Positions 18,743 to 28,102 of a DNA stretch of 64,000 nt are shown one piece after another. Under the pieces are notes generated by a model that saw nothing but the letters and a program-made list of their open reading frames with translations, was not told where the DNA came from and did no database searches. The position numbers and the translations under genes were made by a program. The stretch's first letter is position 1, and every line of letters starts with the position of its first letter. Origin of the DNA: Streptomyces sp. CB02414 (GTDB taxonomy: Bacteria > Actinomycetota > Actinomycetes > Streptomycetales > Streptomycetaceae); the NCBI RefSeq assembly GCF_001905385.1, contig NZ_LIPF01000001.1, positions 548,765-612,764 of the forward strand. Direction: 5' to 3'.

Positions 18743-19408
18743 ATGAGTTCACCGCTGCCCTCCTCCCCCGCCGCCTCCGCCTCGGTGCTGGACCTCGCCC
18801 CCGTCGTACCCGTGGTGGTCGTCGACGACCTCGCGGACGCCGTGCCGCTCGCCCGTGCGCTCGTCGCCGGCGGACTGCCCGCGATCGAGGTGACGCTGCG
18901 GACGCCGGTCGCGCTCGACGCGGTCCGGGCGATCGCCGCCGAGGTGCCGGACGCGGTCGTGGGCGCGGGCACGGTCATCACGGCGCGGCAGGTCGAGGAG
19001 GTCGTGGCGGCCGGGGCGCGGTTCCTGGTCAGCCCGGGGTGGACGGACACGCTGCTGGAGGCGATGCGGGCGTCCGGGGTGCCGTTCCTGCCGGGGGTGT
19101 CGACCACGTCCGAGGTGGTGGCGCTGCTGGAGCGCGGGGTGCGGGAGATGAAGTTCTTCCCCGCCGAGGCCGCGGGCGGCACCGCCTACCTCAAGGCGCT
19201 CGCCGCACCGCTGCCGCAGGCCCGCTTCTGCCCGACGGGCGGCATCACCCCGGCCCTGGCGCCAGAGTACCTGGCGCTGCCCAACGTCGGGTGTGTCGGG
19301 GGCAGCTGGATGCTTCCGAAGGACGCCGTGGCCGGCCGGGACTGGGAGCGCGTCGAGGCGCTGGCCCGCGAGGCGGCGGGGCTCAGCGCAGGTGGGACGT
19401 GTCGTTGA
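18743..19408 (+). CDS. eda: 2-keto-3-deoxy-6-phosphogluconate (KDPG) aldolase
   Basis: 221 residues of the KDPG/KHG aldolase TIM barrel. The Schiff-base lysine is K137 in EMKFFPAEAAGG, the catalytic glutamate is E49 in IEVTLRTP, and the phosphate-binding GGI is in CPTGGITP. It cleaves KDPG to pyruvate and glyceraldehyde 3-phosphate. The ATG at 18743 follows GAGGGC closely. No Entner-Doudoroff dehydratase lies nearby. Its 3' end overlaps the convergent RNase H gene by 26 bp. Confidence 0.92.
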   Translation: MSSPLPSSPAASASVLDLAPVVPVVVVDDLADAVPLARALVAGGLPAIEVTLRTPVALDAVRAIAAEVPDAVVGAGTVITARQVEEVVAAGARFLVSPGWTDTLLEAMRASGVPFLPGVSTTSEVVALLERGVREMKFFPAEAAGGTAYLKALAAPLPQARFCPTGGITPALAPEYLALPNVGCVGGSWMLPKDAVAGRDWERVEALAREAAGLSAGGTCR

Positions 19409-20768
19409 ACAGGCGGACGCTCGCGCCGCCGTCCGCGTAGTACGCCACCGCCGACAGCGACGCCGCCGACAGTTCCATGCGGAACAGCGACTCGGGCGGG
19501 GCGCCCAGGGCGAGGCGCACGAACGTCTTGATCGGGGTCACGTGGGAGACCAGCAGGACCGTGCGGCCCGCGTACGCCGCGACCAGCCTGTCGCGGGTGG
19601 CGGCGACCCGGGCGCCGGTCGCCGCGAAGCTCTCGCCGCCGCCGGTCGGCTCCGCGTCCGGGGAGGACAGCCAGGCGTTCAGGTCGTCGGGGTGGCGCTC
19701 GCGCACCTCGCCGAAGGTCAGCCCCTCCCACGCCCCGAAGTCGGTCTCCCGCAGGCCTTCCTCGACCCTCACCTCCAGACCGAGGCGGGCGGCGACGATG
19801 CCGGCGGTCTCGCGGGTGCGGGCCAGCGGTGAGGCCACGATCGCCTGGACCGTGCCGCGCCGGGCGAGACTCTCGGCGACCTTCTCGGCCTGTTCACGGC
19901 CGGCGGCCGACAGGGACGGGTCGCTGCCGCCGCTCCCGGAGAAGCGCTTCTGCGGGGTCAGGGGCGTCTCGCCGTGCCGGAGCAGGACGAAGGTGGCGGG
20001 GGCGCCCATGTCGGGGGGTCCCCAGCCGGGCGAGGCGACGGTCTTCGCGGCGCGGACGTCGGCGGAGGCGGCGACTTCCGGCGCGGCGGCTCCCGACACG
20101 GAGACGTCCGGCGCGGCGGCTTCGGGCACTGCGGAGGCCTCGGCAGCGGGTGCGGCCGCTGCCGACACTGCCGGGCCGACGCCCGGTTCCGGCGCCGCCG
20201 GGCCGGCCGCTTCGGTTCCCTCCGCGCCGACGACGTCCACGCCGCCGCCCACCGAGCCCCGTCCACCCGCGGAGCGCCCCGCGTCCAGTTCCGCCGTCGA
20301 CGCCGACGGCGACCACTGCTCGCCGCGCGCCCCCGCGTCCATCGCCTCGTTGGCCAGGCGGTCGGCGTGCTTGTTGCTGGCGCGCGGAACCCACTCGTAC
20401 GTCACCCGCCCGGGCGGGAAGACCCGCGCGGCCTCGGCCGCCAGCGGCTTCATGTCGGGGTGCTTGATCTTCCAGCGGCCCGACATCTGCTCGACGACCA
20501 GCTTGGAGTCCATGCGGACGTGGACGGTGGCGTCCGGGTCCAGCTCCCGCGCCGCGCGGAGACCGGCCAGCAGGCCCCGGTACTCGGCCACGTTGTTCGT
20601 GACGACGCCCAGGTACTCGGCCGCCTCGGCCAGGGTCTGCCCCGTCGCCGCGTCCAGCACCACCGCGCCGTAGCCCGCGGGCCCCGGGTTGCCCCGTGAC
20701 CCGCCGTCGGCCTCGACCACGAACTCCCGCACGGGGCCGGCGTCCGCCTCCGTCACCGGATCTGCCAC
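19383..20768 (-). CDS. Bifunctional RNase H / histidine phosphatase
   Basis: 461 residues. The N-terminal type I RNase H (about 12-145) has VEADGGSRGNPGPAGYGAV, NNVAEYRGLL, MDSKLVVEQM and ADRLANEAMD, supplying the D-E-D-D active site that cuts RNA in RNA:DNA hybrids. An Ala/Pro-rich linker leads to a phosphoglycerate-mutase-like phosphatase (about 260-461) with LLRHGETPLTPQKR and SHVTPIKTF. It corresponds to S. coelicolor SCO2299 and M. tuberculosis Rv2228c, where the second domain has been assigned alpha-ribazole phosphatase or acid phosphatase activity. GTG start at 20768; last gene of the Nif3 / zinc-ribbon operon. Confidence 0.93.
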   Translation of the reverse strand: MADPVTEADAGPVREFVVEADGGSRGNPGPAGYGAVVLDAATGQTLAEAAEYLGVVTNNVAEYRGLLAGLRAARELDPDATVHVRMDSKLVVEQMSGRWKIKHPDMKPLAAEAARVFPPGRVTYEWVPRASNKHADRLANEAMDAGARGEQWSPSASTAELDAGRSAGGRGSVGGGVDVVGAEGTEAAGPAAPEPGVGPAVSAAAAPAAEASAVPEAAAPDVSVSGAAAPEVAASADVRAAKTVASPGWGPPDMGAPATFVLLRHGETPLTPQKRFSGSGGSDPSLSAAGREQAEKVAESLARRGTVQAIVASPLARTRETAGIVAARLGLEVRVEEGLRETDFGAWEGLTFGEVRERHPDDLNAWLSSPDAEPTGGGESFAATGARVAATRDRLVAAYAGRTVLLVSHVTPIKTFVRLALGAPPESLFRMELSAASLSAVAYYADGGASVRLFNDTSHLR

Positions 20769-20779
20769 CGGACCGGCCC

Positions 20780-21523
20780 CTACAGGCCGGAGTCCGCCGT
20801 GCGCACCAGGATGCGGCGGCAGTTCTCGCAGCGTACGACCGTGTCGGGCGCCGCCGAGCGGATCTCGCTCAGCTCGGTGATCGCCAGCTCCTGGCGGCAG
20901 CCCTGGCAGCTGCGCTGGTACAGCTTGGCCGCGCCGACGCCGCCCTGCTGCTCGCGCAGCTTGTCGTAGAGCTTGATCAGGTCGGCGGGGACGGAGGCGG
21001 CGACGACCTCGCGCTCCTTGGTCACCGAGGCCGCCTCGGCGTCCAGCTCGCCGACGGCCGTGTCCCGGCGCGCGGCGGCGTCGTCGAGCTTGCCCTGCAC
21101 GGAGCCGACCCGCTCGGTCAGCTCGACGACCCGCTCCTGCGCGGACTCGCGGCGCTCCATCACCTCCAGGACGACGTCCTCGAGGTCGCCCTGCCGCTTG
21201 GCGAGGGAGACGATCTCCCGCTGGAGGTTCTCCAGGTCCTTCGGGGAGGTGACGGCGCCGGAGTCCAGGCGCTGCTGGTCGCGGCCGGCGCGCTGGCGCA
21301 CCTGGTCCACGTCCTGCTCGGCCTTGGTCTGCTCGCGGGCGCAGTCGCTCTCCTCGGTCTGCGCGGCCACGAGCAGGTCGCGCAGCTGGGTGTGGTCCTT
21401 GGTCAGCGACTCGATCTCGGCGTGCTCGGGCAGGGACCTGCGCTTGTGCGCGAGCTGCTGGAGCCGGACGTCGAGGGCCTGGACGTCCAGGAGTCGGATC
21501 TGGTCGGCGGGCTCGGCTTTCAG
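20780..21523 (-). CDS. Coiled-coil C4 zinc-ribbon protein (zf-RING_7 family)
   Basis: 247 residues: a long coiled coil (about 1-190, rich in E/Q/R: LAHKRRSLPEHAEIESLTKDH) and a C-terminal four-cysteine ribbon (CQGCRQEL ... CENCRRILV). Conserved beside RNase H and Nif3 in actinobacteria; it probably binds nucleic acid. No ATG, GTG or TTG fits the conserved N-terminus. The CTG at 21523 overlaps the Nif3 stop as CTGA and has GGGAG seven bases upstream, so CTG is the likely start. Confidence 0.88.
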   Translation of the reverse strand: MKAEPADQIRLLDVQALDVRLQQLAHKRRSLPEHAEIESLTKDHTQLRDLLVAAQTEESDCAREQTKAEQDVDQVRQRAGRDQQRLDSGAVTSPKDLENLQREIVSLAKRQGDLEDVVLEVMERRESAQERVVELTERVGSVQGKLDDAAARRDTAVGELDAEAASVTKEREVVAASVPADLIKLYDKLREQQGGVGAAKLYQRSCQGCRQELAITELSEIRSAAPDTVVRCENCRRILVRTADSGL

Positions 21524-22386
21524 TTGGGGGCTCCCATTGCTTCGGAGGTCGGGGCGGACGCCGCGTGGGCGGTCCAGGGGTCGGTGACCGTCTTGGAGAC
21601 GTGGACCCTCAGGTCCCATCCCTCCCGGTCGGAGATCTCGTCGAGCTGGGCGGCGGCCAGCTCGCACCAGGGCCACTCGGTGGCCCAGTGCGCCGCGTCG
21701 AGCAGCGCGAGGGGACTGTGGGCGCGCTCCGCAGAAAACTCGGACACCGGGTGGTGGCGCAGGTCCGCGGTGAGGAAGGCGTCGACGCCGGCCGCCCGGA
21801 CGTGGTCGAAGAGTCCGTCGCCGGAACCGCCGCTGACGGCGACCGTGCGGACGGTGGCCTCCGGGTCGCCGGCGACGCGGATGCCTTGCGCGGTGGCGGG
21901 CAGCCTCTCGGCGGCGCGGGCGGCGAGCTCGCGGACGGTCAGCGGATGCTCCAGCTCGCACACGCGGCCGAGGCCCCGACGTCCGTGCGGGTCGGCCGGG
22001 TCCGGCACCAGGGGCCGTACGACGCGCAGGTCGAGGGCGCCGGCCAGCGCGTCGGAGACGCCCGGGTCGGCGGTGTCGGCGTTGGTGTGGGCGACGTGCA
22101 GGGCGACGTCGTTCTTGATGAGCGTGTGCACCACGCGGCCCTTGAAGGTGGAGGCCGCGACCGTCGTCGTCCCGCGCAGGTACAGCGGGTGGTGGGTGAC
22201 GAGCAGGCCGGCGCCCAGCTTCACCGCCTCGTCGGCGATCTCCTGGACCGGGTCGACGGCGAACAGGACCCGGGAGACCTCCTGGTCGGGGTCGCCCACG
22301 ACGGTGCCGACCGCGTCCCAGGACTCGGCCCGCTCGGCGGGCCACAGGTTCTCCAGCGCGGCGATGACTTCTGACAGACGGGGCAC
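21520..22386 (-). CDS. Nif3-like dinuclear metal centre hexameric protein
   Basis: 288 residues of the Nif3/YbgI family. Metal-ligand regions VTHHPLYLRG, AHTNADTADPGVSDALA and DLRHHPVSEF are present. Despite wide conservation the biochemical role is unsettled; GTP cyclohydrolase I type 2-like activity has been suggested for some members. GTG start at 22386 (VPRLSEVIAALE). It is the first gene of a three-gene operon with the zinc-ribbon protein and the RNase H fusion. Confidence 0.92.
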   Translation of the reverse strand: MPRLSEVIAALENLWPAERAESWDAVGTVVGDPDQEVSRVLFAVDPVQEIADEAVKLGAGLLVTHHPLYLRGTTTVAASTFKGRVVHTLIKNDVALHVAHTNADTADPGVSDALAGALDLRVVRPLVPDPADPHGRRGLGRVCELEHPLTVRELAARAAERLPATAQGIRVAGDPEATVRTVAVSGGSGDGLFDHVRAAGVDAFLTADLRHHPVSEFSAERAHSPLALLDAAHWATEWPWCELAAAQLDEISDREGWDLRVHVSKTVTDPWTAHAASAPTSEAMGAPN

Positions 22387-22587
22387 GGGTGCAAGGCTAC
22401 CTGCCTGTACTGCGCCGTCGTACCCGCGGCGCCCCCCCCCCGGCTCCGCTCCGGCCGGGCCCAGCACACACCCGGCCCGTCCCTCAGGCGAATCGTTCCT
22501 GTGCCACACGTACGTGTGATGCGGACTCTCGCCGGTCCCCCGCCCGCGCGTGCGAAAACTACCTTCGTCGCCGGAGGTGACCGAACG

Positions 22588-23823
22588 ATGACAGCCTGTG
22601 CTATCGAGCCTTCGGCGGCGCCCGGGAACGACGGCCCGCCACCGGCGGGCTGCACCATCACCGCCGAGGGTGCCTACGCCGCGCGCCTGGCCCGTCGCGG
22701 GGACTCCTGGTACCCGGAGCGCTGGACCCTGGACGGCCCCGAACCGTACGCGGTGCCGCTGCCCGGCAACCAGCCGGAGGAGCCCGGCACCGAGGTGCAG
22801 CCGATGGGCGACGGGCGGGTCCTGGTCCACCGGGTGGCGGCCGGACGGCACTTCTTCTCCCTGCTGTACCCGACCGGCCCCGGCACCGGCGAGCAGCCGC
22901 TCGGCGCGGTCGAGTCCCCGGCGGGCACCGCCGGGCTGCGGCTGCTGCCCCCGGCCCCGGGCGGGGAGCGTGCGTACGCCCTCGCCGCCGGCCCGCGCTC
23001 GACGGTGCTGTGGCAGGTGGCGGGCGGCGCGTTCGGGCCCGAGCGGCTGGCCGAGATCCCCGGGCGCTGCTCGGGCGGGGCCTGGCTGGACCGCGCGGGC
23101 CGGATACTGGCCGTGGACCGGGAGACGGGCGGGCGCACCAAGGCGGTCGTACTGGACCTGGAGCGGGACGGCGAGGTGTCCCCGCTGCTCCAGATCGCCG
23201 CGGACAGCGACGACCGGATACTGCTGGCCGACCCGGACAGCGGGCTGGTGCTGATCCGCTCGGACGCGCCGTCACCCGGGCAGGAACGGTTGGGCTGGGG
23301 GGTGCTGGGCAGCACGCTGCCGGTGCGCTTCCCGGAGTGCCTGCGGCTGCCGGACCGTGTCGTGACGCCGTTCGCGATCCAGCCGGGACAGGCGCTGACG
23401 CCGGAACGGTGCGCGGTGGCGCTGCGGGTGGACGGCGCGCTCGGCACCTGGGTCGCGGTGTGGCGGCCCGCCGAACGCCGGGTGCGTCATCTTCCGGCGC
23501 CCGCGGGCTGGCTGACCGGTGCCGGGCTGTGGACCGCGGACGGGGAACTGCGGCTGCCGTGCGCCACGCCGCAGTCGCCGTGCGGGGTGGCGCGGCTGCC
23601 CGCACCACCGGAGGCGGACGGCGGGATGGAGACGGAGGAGGCCGGGGAGGCGGAGGCTCCCACTCCGACTCCCCCCGAGCCGCCCGCGTCCGCCCCGGAG
23701 GACACGCGGCACGCGTCGGAACCGGACGCGACGAAACCGGACGCCCCGGCTCCCTCCCCGCCACGCCCACCACGCCCCGTTCCGCTGCAACAGGCTCCGC
23801 TGGCACGGCTTGTAACGAAGTAG
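22588..23823 (+). CDS. Beta-propeller-like hypothetical protein
   Basis: 411 residues, no signal peptide. Repeated short strands (GDGRVLVHRVAAGRHFFSLL, ERAYALAAGPRSTVLWQVAGG, RAGRILAVDRETGGRTKAVVLDL, DSDDRILLADPDSGLVLIRSD) look like blades of a beta-propeller. The last 80 residues are a Pro/Glu-rich disordered tail. The ATG at 22588 follows GGAGGTGA. No enzyme motif; probably a cytoplasmic scaffold or binding protein. Divergent from the Nif3 operon. Confidence 0.7.
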   Translation: MTACAIEPSAAPGNDGPPPAGCTITAEGAYAARLARRGDSWYPERWTLDGPEPYAVPLPGNQPEEPGTEVQPMGDGRVLVHRVAAGRHFFSLLYPTGPGTGEQPLGAVESPAGTAGLRLLPPAPGGERAYALAAGPRSTVLWQVAGGAFGPERLAEIPGRCSGGAWLDRAGRILAVDRETGGRTKAVVLDLERDGEVSPLLQIAADSDDRILLADPDSGLVLIRSDAPSPGQERLGWGVLGSTLPVRFPECLRLPDRVVTPFAIQPGQALTPERCAVALRVDGALGTWVAVWRPAERRVRHLPAPAGWLTGAGLWTADGELRLPCATPQSPCGVARLPAPPEADGGMETEEAGEAEAPTPTPPEPPASAPEDTRHASEPDATKPDAPAPSPPRPPRPVPLQQAPLARLVTK

Positions 23824-23920
23824 TGCCGGTTGGCGCGGCCGCCTGGATTCGCCCCGCGGGGTGCCGGTTAGACTCGCCCGGCTGTAGGAAAGATCATGTT
23901 GACGGGGTGAACTCCTTCCG

Positions 23921-24088
23921 ATGAACGACGCCAGCACGACCCAGCCCACGCAGGCCGACGGCGCCGACGTATCCGAGATCGAGAGCGGCCACGGCAGGCA
24001 CCGGGGACCGGTGTCCAGCCAGGACGGTGCCCAGGCGCCGCGGGGCCGCCACCGCAAGCCGGCCGAGGAGTCCGAAACGGCCGCCTGA
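23921..24088 (+). CDS. Small RHR-motif hypothetical protein
   Basis: 55 residues: MNDASTTQPTQADGADV followed by two similar basic stretches, GRHRGPVSSQDG and GRHRKPAEES. Good third-position GC and a strong terminator immediately after support a real small gene. Function unknown; probably disordered. The start lacks a clear ribosome-binding site. Confidence 0.6.
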   Translation: MNDASTTQPTQADGADVSEIESGHGRHRGPVSSQDGAQAPRGRHRKPAEESETAA

Positions 24089-24113
24089 CGGCTCGGCGAG
24101 CACACACGGCAAG

Positions 24114-24160
24114 CGGCTCCGGCCCCCGTCCAGCGCACCATGGGACGGGGGCCGGAGCCG
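24114..24160. terminator. Bidirectional 18-bp hairpin terminator
   Basis: CGGCTCCGGCCCCCGTCC at 24114-24131 pairs perfectly with 24143-24160 around an 11-nt loop, exactly between convergent genes. Confidence 0.85.
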
Positions 24161-25039
24161 TCACACGTACCGCACCACCGTGTCGGCGAGCACGACCGCG
24201 TCGTCCCGCTCCCGCACCCCCACCTCCGCCCGCACGCTCCCGCCCCCTTCCGGCCCGGCGGCCGACCGCCACATCCGCACCCGCAGCGTCTCCCCGGGGT
24301 ACACGACACCGGCGAACCGCGCCCCGTACTCCCGCACCCGGCCCGCGTCACCGTCGAGCAGCGTGTCCACGACCGCCTTGAGGGCGGCTCCGTAGGTGCA
24401 CAGCCCGTGCAGGACGGGCCGCTCGTAGCCGGCCCGCGCGGCGAACTCCGGGTCGGCGTGCAGAGGGTTCCAGTCCCCGGAGAGCCGGTAGAGCAGCGCC
24501 TGGTCCTCGCGCACCGCCCGCTCGGCCACCTGGTCCGGCGCTCCCGCCGGCGCCGGTCCCGGACGGCCGGACGGCCCCCGCTCGCCGCCCCAGCCGCCCT
24601 CCCCGCGCACGAAGACCTCGGCCTCGTCCGTCCACAGCGGCCCGTCCGCGTCCGCGGCCTCGGTGCACAGAACGAGGACGGCGGCCGTGCCCTTGTCGTA
24701 CACGGCGGTGATCCGCGCGGCCGCACGCGCCCGGCCGCGCACGGGGACCGGCCGGTGCACCCGCAGCCGCTGCCCTCCGTGCAGGACGCGGGCGAGGTCG
24801 ACGTCGACGCCGGGCGCGGACAGCGCGCCGATCACGCCCGGGGGCCCGCCACCCGCGACCGTCGCGAAGCTCGGCAGCACACGCAGCCGGGACTCCAGGG
24901 TGTAGCGCAGTTCGCGGGGGTCGGTGGCGGGCGGGCCGGCGCCGATGCCGAGGTGGTAGAGCAGGACGTCCCTGTGGTCCCAGGCGATCTCACGGACGCG
25001 GGGTGCGGCGCCGAGCGCCCGGGCTGCGTCGATGGGCAC
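24161..25039 (-). CDS. MaoC-like (R)-specific hydratase / dehydratase
   Basis: 292 residues with a double hot-dog architecture: an N-terminal MaoC_dehydrat_N-like half (WDHRDVLLYHLGIGAG, VDLARVLHGGQRLRVHRPVPV) and a C-terminal MaoC half with YRLSGDWNPLHADPEFA, the Asp-His hydratase motif, and VLHGLCTYGAALKAVVD. Likely an enoyl-CoA hydratase in fatty-acid or sterol side-chain breakdown. GTG start at 25039 (VPIDAARALGAAP); an upstream in-frame GTG is possible. Confidence 0.88.
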   Translation of the reverse strand: MPIDAARALGAAPRVREIAWDHRDVLLYHLGIGAGPPATDPRELRYTLESRLRVLPSFATVAGGGPPGVIGALSAPGVDVDLARVLHGGQRLRVHRPVPVRGRARAAARITAVYDKGTAAVLVLCTEAADADGPLWTDEAEVFVRGEGGWGGERGPSGRPGPAPAGAPDQVAERAVREDQALLYRLSGDWNPLHADPEFAARAGYERPVLHGLCTYGAALKAVVDTLLDGDAGRVREYGARFAGVVYPGETLRVRMWRSAAGPEGGGSVRAEVGVRERDDAVVLADTVVRYV

Positions 25040-25135
25040 GGCTCTGCTGCCCCCGTTCGAGAAGGCGATCACGGACTCCACGACCGTACGGGGCCGGGAC
25101 GACCACCCGTGACAGCGGCCGGCCACCGGTGACAT

Positions 25136-25158
25136 TTGTCCCGCCGAAGACCGGACAA
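25136..25158. promoter_or_regulatory. Inverted repeat upstream of the ABC exporter
   Basis: TTGTCC (25136-25141) and GGACAA (25153-25158) flank 11 bp, about 30 bp before the leaderless -10 TAGCGT (25189-25194) of the ABC gene. It may bind the response regulator encoded downstream. Confidence 0.4.
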
Positions 25159-25201
25159 CCGCATCTGCCGCCCGCCCCGCCCCCTCCGTAGCGTCGCCCG
25201 T

Positions 25202-26149
25202 ATGACACCCGGACCGACGACAGCACACCGCCGCATCACCGCCCCCGCCGTCTCCTTCTCCACGGCGGCCAAGGCGTACGGCGCCGTCCGCGCCGTCGAC
25301 GGCGTCGACCTGGAGATCGCGCGGGGCGAGACGGTCGCGCTGCTCGGACGCAACGGCGCGGGGAAGTCGACGGCGATCGCGCTGCTGCTCGGCCTGTGCG
25401 AGCCGGACACCGGCACGGTGGAGCTCTTCGGCGGGCCTCCCGACGAGGCCGTACGGGCCGGCCGGGTGGGCGCCATGCTCCAGGAGGCACGGGCGGTCCC
25501 CCGGGTCACGGTGGGCGAACTGGTCACCTTCGTCGCGGGCCGCTACCCGGCCCCGCTGCCCGTCCCCCAAGCCCTGGAGCTGGCCGGGATCGCCCACCTG
25601 ACCGGGCGCCGGGTGGACCGGCTGTCCGGCGGGCAGACCCAGCGCGTCCGGTTCGCGGTCGCGCTGGCCGGCAACCCCGACCTCCTCGTCCTGGACGAAC
25701 CCACGGCGGCCCTCGACGTGGAGGCCCGGCACACCTTCTGGGAGTCGATGCGGACGTACGCCCGGCGCGGCAGCACGGTCCTCTTCTCCACCCACTACCT
25801 GGAGGAGGCCGAGGCGCACGCCGACCGCATCCTGGTCGTCGACCGGGGCCGGATCGTCGCGGACGGCACCGGCGAGGAACTGCGCCGGGCGGCCGGCGGC
25901 AGCCGCGTCTCCTTCGACCTGAACGGCCGCCCCACCGCGGACCTGACGCTGCTGCCGGGCGTACGCGCCCTGGACGTCCGGGGAGACCGCGCCCACCTGC
26001 GCACCGACGACTCCGACGCCACCGTGGTCGCCCTCGCGGAACTCGGCGCGATCCGCGGCCTGGAGGTCGCCCCGGCGTCGTTGGACGACGCGTTCCTGGC
26101 CCTGACGACGACCGCGTACACCCGCACGGAAACGGAGGCCGCACGATGA
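25202..26149 (+). CDS. ABC-2 exporter ATP-binding protein
   Basis: 315 residues. Walker A GRNGAGKST (about residues 51-59), Q-loop LQEARAVPRVT, signature LSGGQTQRV, Walker B LLVLDEPTAAL and the H-loop STHYLEEAEAHAD are intact. DrrA-like, energising export of a drug or lipid through the permease that follows. The ATG at 25202 is seven bases after TAGCGT, so the transcript is leaderless. It overlaps the permease as ATGA and is followed by a two-component pair, a common self-regulated arrangement. Confidence 0.93.
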   Translation: MTPGPTTAHRRITAPAVSFSTAAKAYGAVRAVDGVDLEIARGETVALLGRNGAGKSTAIALLLGLCEPDTGTVELFGGPPDEAVRAGRVGAMLQEARAVPRVTVGELVTFVAGRYPAPLPVPQALELAGIAHLTGRRVDRLSGGQTQRVRFAVALAGNPDLLVLDEPTAALDVEARHTFWESMRTYARRGSTVLFSTHYLEEAEAHADRILVVDRGRIVADGTGEELRRAAGGSRVSFDLNGRPTADLTLLPGVRALDVRGDRAHLRTDDSDATVVALAELGAIRGLEVAPASLDDAFLALTTTAYTRTETEAAR

Positions 26150-26865
26150 GGGACTACCTGCGCCTGGAGGTCCGCCGCACCCTGCGCGACCCCGGCTTCG
26201 TCGTGGGCGGCGTCGCGATGCCCGTCCTGATGTACCTGCTCTTCACCAACCTCGGGGACGGCGGCACGGGCGGCTGGAAGACCGCCGCGATGGTCGGCAT
26301 GGCCGCCTACGGCGCGGTCGGTTCGGCCCTCAACACCGGCGGCGGGGTCGCCGAGGACCGGGCGATCGGCTGGCTGCGGCAGCTGCGCGTGACCCCGATG
26401 CGACCGCACCAGGTGGTGATGGGCCGGACCCTGACCGCCTCGGTCACCGTACTGCCCGCCATCGCCGCCGTACTCGCCGCCGGCGGCCTGCTCAACGGCG
26501 TACGGCTGGCCCCCTGGCAGTGGGCGGCGCTGGCCCTGCTCCTCTGGCTGGGTTCGCTCCCCTTCACCCTCCTCGGCCTCGGCAACGGCTACCGTCTGAC
26601 CGGCCAGACCACGGGTGTGGTCAACATGGTGGCCAACCTGGGCCTGGCGGTCCTCGGCGGCCTGTGGTTCCCGCTCGCCCTGTTCCCCGAGTGGCTGCGC
26701 ACGGTCTCGGCGTACACCCCGGCCAACCGCTTCGCCGAACTGGGCACGTCGGTCGCCACGGGGCACGCGCCGCCCCCGGCTGCGATGCTCGTACTGGCGG
26801 TGTGGCTCCTGGCGTTCGGGACGTACGCGGTCCTGTCCTACCGCCGCGCCACGGCAGACGACTGA
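26146..26865 (+). CDS. ABC-2 type exporter permease
   Basis: 239 residues with six membrane helices: MRDYLRLEVRRTLRDPGF, then VAMPVLMYLLFTNLG, and helices through GLWFPLALFPEWLRTVSAYTPANRF, typical of ABC-2 permeases. Partner of the preceding ATPase (ATGA overlap). Substrate unknown. Confidence 0.92.
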   Translation: MRDYLRLEVRRTLRDPGFVVGGVAMPVLMYLLFTNLGDGGTGGWKTAAMVGMAAYGAVGSALNTGGGVAEDRAIGWLRQLRVTPMRPHQVVMGRTLTASVTVLPAIAAVLAAGGLLNGVRLAPWQWAALALLLWLGSLPFTLLGLGNGYRLTGQTTGVVNMVANLGLAVLGGLWFPLALFPEWLRTVSAYTPANRFAELGTSVATGHAPPPAAMLVLAVWLLAFGTYAVLSYRRATADD

Positions 26866-26893
26866 GCGCTTCACCGGAAGGGAACCGACGGCC

Positions 26894-28102
26894 ATGAGCG
26901 GGAAGCAAGGCCGGCTGCGCCGGATCTCGTGCCGCCTGGACGCGTGGCGACTGGCCCGGCAGTCCGACTGGTCCCCAGCCGGCGAAGACCCCGAGCGGAT
27001 CGGCCCGCCTCCCACCGGCTTCACCCTCCTGCCCTGGCTGCTGCTGGGCCTGGGCAGCCTCGCCAGCATCCTCCAGGGCCGCACCTCCAACCCCTGGCTC
27101 GGCAGCCTGGGCCTGCTCGCCTTCAACACCCTCTACATCTACGTGGCCTTCCGCTCCTTCGACCAGGGACTGCGCACATCACCGCCCACCCGCCTGGCCC
27201 TCGCCGCCATGACCCTGCTGACCAGCGCGCTTTCCCTGGCCTACGGCGGCACCTGGCTGCTCTTCTTCCTCCTGCTCGGCCTGGCCGCGGGCGCGGTGCT
27301 GCGCGGCCGGTGGCTGGGCCGCTGGGGCGTTGCGCTGGCGGCACTGGCGGGCACGGTCGGCGGTCTCAAGGACGGCTGGACCGGCCTGAACATCGCCTAC
27401 GGGACCTTCCTGTCCACGATGGTGACGGCCGCGATCCTGAGCCTGTCCGACGCGGTACGGCAACTGCGCGCCGCCCGCGAGGAACTGGCCACCCGCGCGG
27501 TCGCGGAGGAGCGGCTGCGTTTCTCCCGCGACCTGCACGACCTGCTGGGTCACACCCTGTCGGTGATCGTGGTCAAGTCGGAGGCGGCCCGGCGCCTCGC
27601 ACCCCGCGACCTGGACGCGGCCCTGACCCAGATCACCGACATCGAGGCGGTCGGCCGCCAGGCGCTGACCGAGGTCCGCGAGGCGGTCACCGGCTACCGG
27701 GAGGGCAGCCTCGGCACGGAACTGGACCGGGCCCGCTCGGCGCTGAGCGCGGCCGGCGTGGAGCCGGTGGTCCACCGCTCCGGCCCACGTCTGCCGCCGC
27801 AGGCCGAGGCGCTGCTGGGCTGGGTGGTACGGGAGGCGGTCACCAACGTCGTACGGCACAGCGGGGCGCACCGGTGCGAGATCGCGGTGTCGGGCAGTGC
27901 GGAGCGGGTCCGGCTGACGGTGACGGACGACGGCGGTGGCGTCGGCGGCGCAACCTCCGGCCCCGGAACCGGGCTGGCCGGGCTGGCCGGGCTGACGGAA
28001 CGGCTCGCCACGGCGGGCGGCTCGCTGACCGCCGGCGCGGGGGCGGGGACTGGCTTCTCGGTGACGGCGGTGCTGCCGGTCGTCTCCGACGGGGAGGGGT
28101 GA
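26894..28102 (+). CDS. Membrane sensor histidine kinase (HisKA_3, DesK-like)
   Basis: 402 residues: about six N-terminal membrane helices (42-185), then the dimerisation domain with phosphorylated H215 in FSRDLHDLLGHTLS, and an ATPase domain with N-box EAVTNVVRHSGA and G-boxes DDGGGVGG and GTGLAGLAGL. Membrane sensors of this type detect envelope or lipid state. The ATG at 26894 lies 29 bp after the permease. The cognate regulator at 28754 is separated by a 650-bp repeat array, unusual for a histidine kinase / regulator pair. Confidence 0.92.
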   Translation: MSGKQGRLRRISCRLDAWRLARQSDWSPAGEDPERIGPPPTGFTLLPWLLLGLGSLASILQGRTSNPWLGSLGLLAFNTLYIYVAFRSFDQGLRTSPPTRLALAAMTLLTSALSLAYGGTWLLFFLLLGLAAGAVLRGRWLGRWGVALAALAGTVGGLKDGWTGLNIAYGTFLSTMVTAAILSLSDAVRQLRAAREELATRAVAEERLRFSRDLHDLLGHTLSVIVVKSEAARRLAPRDLDAALTQITDIEAVGRQALTEVREAVTGYREGSLGTELDRARSALSAAGVEPVVHRSGPRLPPQAEALLGWVVREAVTNVVRHSGAHRCEIAVSGSAERVRLTVTDDGGGVGGATSGPGTGLAGLAGLTERLATAGGSLTAGAGAGTGFSVTAVLPVVSDGEG